Assembly: GCA_965237595.1 (NCBI GenBank) | Contig: CBDEFY010000007.1 | Coordinates: forward strand, 434,001 to 498,000 | Length of the DNA: 64,000 nucleotides | Source: UBA9611 sp965237595 | Lineage (GTDB): Bacteria; Chloroflexota; Dehalococcoidia; Lucifugimonadales; UBA3495 | Direction: 5' to 3' | Shown here: positions 60,372 to 64,000 of the stretch, in pieces | Layout: each line of letters begins with the position of its first letter | How positions within the stretch are numbered: the first letter of the stretch is position 1 | The notes under the pieces: generated by a model | What the model saw: the letters and a program-made list of their open reading frames with translations, nothing else | Told to the model about the DNA's origin: nothing | Database searches by the model: none | Program-made: the position numbers and the translations under genes

Positions 60372-63300
60372 TCTCTCGGCTCCCAATGTGTCCCACTTTT
60401 GCTGGTTGCTAACATTATTGTTCCTGTGGCCGTCACTGTCGCCACCACCGCCCGCAGCCAAGCCAACCTTGACGACATCACCCAGGACTTATATATTACC
60501 GACTCCAGCCTCCAGGCCATCATAGCGGACTTGGTTCGCGGCGCCGACGCCGACCCTCGCGTCCCCTTTGACTACGTACCGCCGGTGGTGAATTTTGACG
60601 GCGTGGTGCCATTTACCACGGTCGGGACCCTGGACCCGCCGAAGATTTCCACCCTTAAGTCCGTCGATTACCTGACCAACGGCATCACTGCCGGCGTCTT
60701 TGGGGCCAATCCAATCGGCACCGTTCTGGACTTCAACGCGGTGGACAGCCAGGTCTACAAGATCGCCGGTGTCGGAGTACTGCCTGACGAAAACGCCACG
60801 GAAAGCGGAGTTTCGCCGGACGGCGCTCAGAAAATCAGCTACGAAATGACCAGTGAGGCAATCGGTTTCTCCGCCCTCTCCAGCGGCAGCGTTACGCTGA
60901 ATGTGCAGGCTTGGGAGGAAAGCGCCAGGTTGGACATCTTCGTGAAGAACGCGGACGGGTTCGACAACGGTAATCCCGACAAGTCTGTTCTGCTCGACCA
61001 CGACCATCTGAACAATCATTCCAAACACAACCACGACACGGGCGGCGGCCAGTTCAAGGACCACGACCATCACAACGACAAAAAACAAGCTCCCCATACT
61101 CACCATATAGGGGCTGACCATCACACCGATGCCGACGCGGCTGTTCCTGCCCATGACCACCACAACGATCCCGCCAAGCTGCACCGGCACGGACACAACC
61201 ACAACGACACCGACGGCGACCATCACGATGACGACCACGAGGTCGGCGTCTCCGCTGCAAGCCATCAGCACATAGGCGACAACCATCTGCATGTGCATGA
61301 TGGCGTACACCCCCACGGCCATAATCACGTCAGCCACAACCACGAAGCCGACGACTTCCACAACGGCGAAGCCACGGTTACCTTGGAACTGGACGGCGAG
61401 GACCTGGCCTACCTGATGGAGTTGCGGGACTCAGGTGCTCCGGTCGTTTTGACCTTGAAGATTGTGGCCACCGTGGTTGCCGATCCGCTCCACCATCACC
61501 ATGTTCATGGCAACGGTGACGACGGCGACACAGACGGAAATAACAACTGGGTCCACGACCACCATCATCACTGGCATCACATCAACCGACCGGACTTTGA
61601 ACTCTGGACGGACTTGGTGAAGTTCACCATGACCGGGGACGCCGAGGTGGAACGCGTTCTGGCTACCACCCAGCCCACGTTCAAGCACGGCCGGGCCGTG
61701 GACGACACCCTGATTAATCAGGCGTTGAGCGACACGATAAATAACTTGGCGCTGGATGACACGCTCTACTACACCATGGACAGCAAAGGCGGCAACCCGG
61801 ATTTCGAGATTACCAGCGACCCGTTCGGCCTGTCACGCCTGGACGAGATCACGGTCCCCATAGTTCTGCGCACCGATAGCGTCAAGGACGTCACGGTCAA
61901 GGTTTCCGTGTACAACCCAACCGACCCGGACCACGGCTCGGACGGGTATGGGCCGTCGCCCGACCTCACCCAGGTCATCAACGGCAAGGACATCGACCGT
62001 TCCATGGCCCTGCAAGTCTCCAGGGAGGATGTCGCCTTTGTAAACGGCTCGACGCCGCGAGTAATCAAGCTCAAGATCAAGACCGAGACCAGAGGCCAGC
62101 TTCAAGTCAAACTGGACAAGCTGGTCTTCCTTGGTACGACCACCGATGTCTCGACGGTCAGTCCAAGGGCGGCTACCCACCAATACATCAGCCCTGGCGT
62201 AGCCGAGTTGGGGAGTTCCTTGGCCGGTGACCCCGACCTGACCGCCCTGCCCCCGAACACCAGCTACGTGCTCAGGATCTACAACGTCCATCCCGGGTTG
62301 TTGAACGTGAACTGGGCATTTGGCGCTCTGACCGACTCCACCCACAACCCAGACGACGGCGACGATGAACTGGCCATCCGCGTCTACCGCGGGCTGGTGA
62401 CCGACGCAAACAATAACCTGATTCCGCCCGGAAGGGCTGGTGAAAACCCGGAGGGCCTCAAGAACGACTTGGTGGGCCGGGCACACATCCACCCGCACCA
62501 CGGCGAGACGTATCTGCGCACCGGGTTCATCGAGGTAGACGAGGGGATGTACACCATCGTCTTCTCCAACGAAGGGGACAATGATGAAGTGGGATAGAAT
62601 TCACCCACTTTGACCAACCCGTTCGCCGCATCGGGAATCATTACCGACACCTGGATCTAGGCGCCAGCCTACCGCGACTATCAGGTTCGGTCTAACCTGG
62701 GCGAGATTGGACTCAAGGCCGTGGTGCGTCAGGTGCCCGGCGCCTTGGAACCCTCGCCCTTGCCATGGTCGCCCGAGTCGATTTCCTGGGTCAAGAACCT
62801 GGTCTACATCGAGTCTTTCCGGGAACCCCTTGGCTTGGCCGACGTTTTGGTCGATAAGGACAACGACTTCATCTTTGACACGGTCGACGGCGGATGGGTC
62901 AACGGCGCCTTAATCGATGAGAGCAGCGTGAAATCAAAGCGGTTCACCGACCAGCACCGGGGCGGCACGACCTACGGCCTAATCGTCAACAGCGCCGGAC
63001 TGACCGTAAACGTACAAGACCTGAATAACCCTGCTGAAGGTGTGCTAATCTCGGTTACGGGCCGAGGCGACAATCGAGCTGAATTGAACGTCTGCGATAC
63101 CGCGCTGTTCGTCACCAACGGAGACTCGGTGAAAGTAACCTGCGGGTCCCTGATCCTGGACGTTATTCAGGGACCGGTGGAAGTCCCGCTATTCGACGGT
63201 CTGTTGGTGGAGGTTCCAAGCAAAGCGTCTACAAAGGTGGAGAAGGTAACCAGCAGCAAATTCACCGTAAGGACCCTGAAGAAGAAGGGCCCCAAAGACG

Positions 63301-64000
63301 TAAAGATCACGAACAAAGCTCAGATCAACTACACCTTGGCCGAAGGAGCCGAAGTCGCCGTGGAAAAAGGCGTTGCTTTGGCCGCGCCTACACCAACTCC
63401 CGGAGTGCCGGCTACCGCGACGCCGACGCCCACTGCGTCACCAACCGCCGTGCCGACTCCGATTGTAACTCCGGTTTCGACCGCCACTCCAGCCCCCGCC
63501 ACGGCGACGCCTACTCCTGTGCCGACGGGCATGCCCACATCGACGCCCACGCCAACCCCAGTGCCGCCGGCCACGCCGACACCTGCGCCTACTCCGACAC
63601 CTACGGCCACGCCAACTCCCATGCCTACTCCGGCGCCGATTGAGACCACCATCGCCAGCGACGGCTTGGAGATTGGCGGGTTTGACGGAGGGACCGGCTG
63701 GGCCGCCGACTGGGTGACAGCGGGGATGAAGGTGACCCGTGTTACCAGCCAGGACGGCCCGTACACTGGCGCATTCCACGTCAGGCTGTTAAAAGACAGC
63801 GGAAGCGCCGTCCTTCAGGTTGACCTGACAGGGCACAGCGGAGTGCACTTGAAGTTCTGGGCCAAGGTCGACGGGTTCGGCGGCTCCGATACAGCCACGG
63901 TCGAGGTGAGCACCGACGGAGGTATCACTTTCAGCACGGTGCAGACGTTCACCACATCTGACTCTGACGCCGTCTACCGGTCTTACGACGTAGACCTGAG

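Larger units (their letters stand above)
57537..60414 (+). mobile_element. IS-B, IS3-like insertion sequence carrying IS-A copy 3 inside it
   Basis: Ends begin TGT and share the inner TGGGACACAT over a 29-base imperfect inverted repeat (57537-57565 and 60386-60414). A 9-bp duplication TTATTGTTC flanks it (57528-57536 and 60415-60423). Without the nested IS-A (1330 bp plus 3 bp duplication) it is 1545 bp. It carries orfA and a nonsense-mutated orfB. It interrupts the membrane helix of the large pilin-like gene. Nine bases is long for an IS3 element. Confidence 0.88.
57440..64000 (+). pseudogene. Histidine-rich modular pilin-like surface protein, split by nested IS elements; continues past window end
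   Basis: 5' part 57440-57536: LLQNILFGQGGAVLPMAILA and SLIGILVIV; removing IS-B and one TTATTGTTC restores SLIGILVIVPVAVTVATT, a PilX-type membrane helix. 3' part 60415 on: LYITDSSLQAIIADLVRGA, then a His-rich region (60990-61370, roughly 35 His in 125 residues) and a second patch (61485-61590, 12 His), beta-rich parts, and an IVFSNEGDNDE strand. In-frame TAG codons at 62595 and 62658 interrupt it; from 62661 the same frame is open to the window end: YRDYQVRSNLGEIGLKAVVR..., a Pro-Thr repeat linker (~63385-63640) and a MAM/jelly-roll-like domain (GGFDGGTGWAADW...). Last gene seen of the pilin cluster. His clusters suggest metal binding; that is inference. Confidence 0.8.

Noticed and set aside
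60990..61370. His-codon-rich stretch as a CRISPR or DNA repeat array
   Set aside because: There is no regular unit or spacer; it is a coding low-complexity region in an open frame. No CRISPR array was seen anywhere in the window.
62595..62660. Two in-frame TAG codons in the surface-protein gene as amber recoding (for example pyrrolysine)
   Set aside because: TAG is used as the normal stop of several genes here (dnaE, the methyltransferase at 4734, the LLM gene), and other lesions in the window are TAA and TGA, so there is no sign of a TAG-specific code.
63329..63766. Gly/Val repeat frame on the minus strand
   Set aside because: It is the reverse strand of the Pro-Thr linker of the surface protein; the repeat produces an open shadow.

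Overview
The window reads as chromosomal DNA of a GC-rich bacterium, most likely a Chloroflexota lineage of the SAR202/Dehalococcoidia type. The pointers are Pro-Thr spacer linkers in lipoproteins, a pilB-pilC-pilN-pilO-pilM-pilD order, a MoxR/DUF58/transglutaminase operon, several flavin- or CoA-dependent catabolic enzymes (LLM monooxygenases, GMC oxidoreductase, class III CoA transferase, amidohydrolase) and two selenoproteins. This placement is an inference from gene content. No rRNA is present.

Layout. 1-2.6 kb: 3' end of dnaE and panD. 2.6-3.9 kb: an IS3-family element (IS-A copy 1) sitting exactly in the panD/methyltransferase overlap. 3.9-7.3 kb: two SAM methyltransferases, an alpha/beta hydrolase, a small membrane protein and ogt. 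7.3-12.2 kb (minus strand): moxR-DUF58-transglutaminase. 12.4-15.8 kb: three overlapping redoxin-type lipoprotein genes, the second frameshifted. 16-19 kb: DUF3500, a globin, a dienelactone hydrolase. 19.1-25.5 kb: a deiodinase-like selenoprotein, a TPP-dependent decarboxylase pair, an IS630 element, a flavin reductase, a UGSC-motif selenoprotein, a DUF433/DUF5615 toxin-antitoxin pair and a frameshifted conserved gene. 25.6-32.6 kb: small membrane proteins, LLM genes, amidohydrolase, GMC oxidoreductase, TSUP permease. 32.6-36.7 kb: tRNA-Pro and a cupredoxin locus in which an ECF sigma factor gene is followed by a putative membrane anti-sigma protein carrying an azurin-like domain, divergent from a cupredoxin lipoprotein. 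36.9-43.7 kb: CoA transferase, hydrolase, tRNA-Gln, SppA-like protease, DUF4350-type protein and a repeat lipoprotein. 43.9-64 kb: type IV pilus assembly genes, a two-component pair, prepilins and a large histidine-rich pilin-like surface protein that runs off the window end.

Two in-frame UGA codons (19397 and 23573) are best read as selenocysteine: each falls at the known Sec position of its family (deiodinase-like and UGSC) and each is followed at the right distance by a small hairpin resembling a bacterial SECIS. Other in-frame stops and frame changes look like real lesions or assembly indels and are annotated as such.

Mobile DNA has shaped the window. Three 1330-bp IS-A copies have perfect ends and 3-bp target duplications. 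One splits panD from its partner, one splits a sensor kinase, and one lies inside a second element (IS-B), which itself splits the histidine-rich pilus gene. Only IS-A copy 2 has both ORFs intact. The pilus region is heavily damaged (kinase, regulator, pilB end, pilM start, first pilin, PilW-like gene, large surface protein), so either the pilus system is decaying here or the assembly has a high indel rate; read mapping would separate these.
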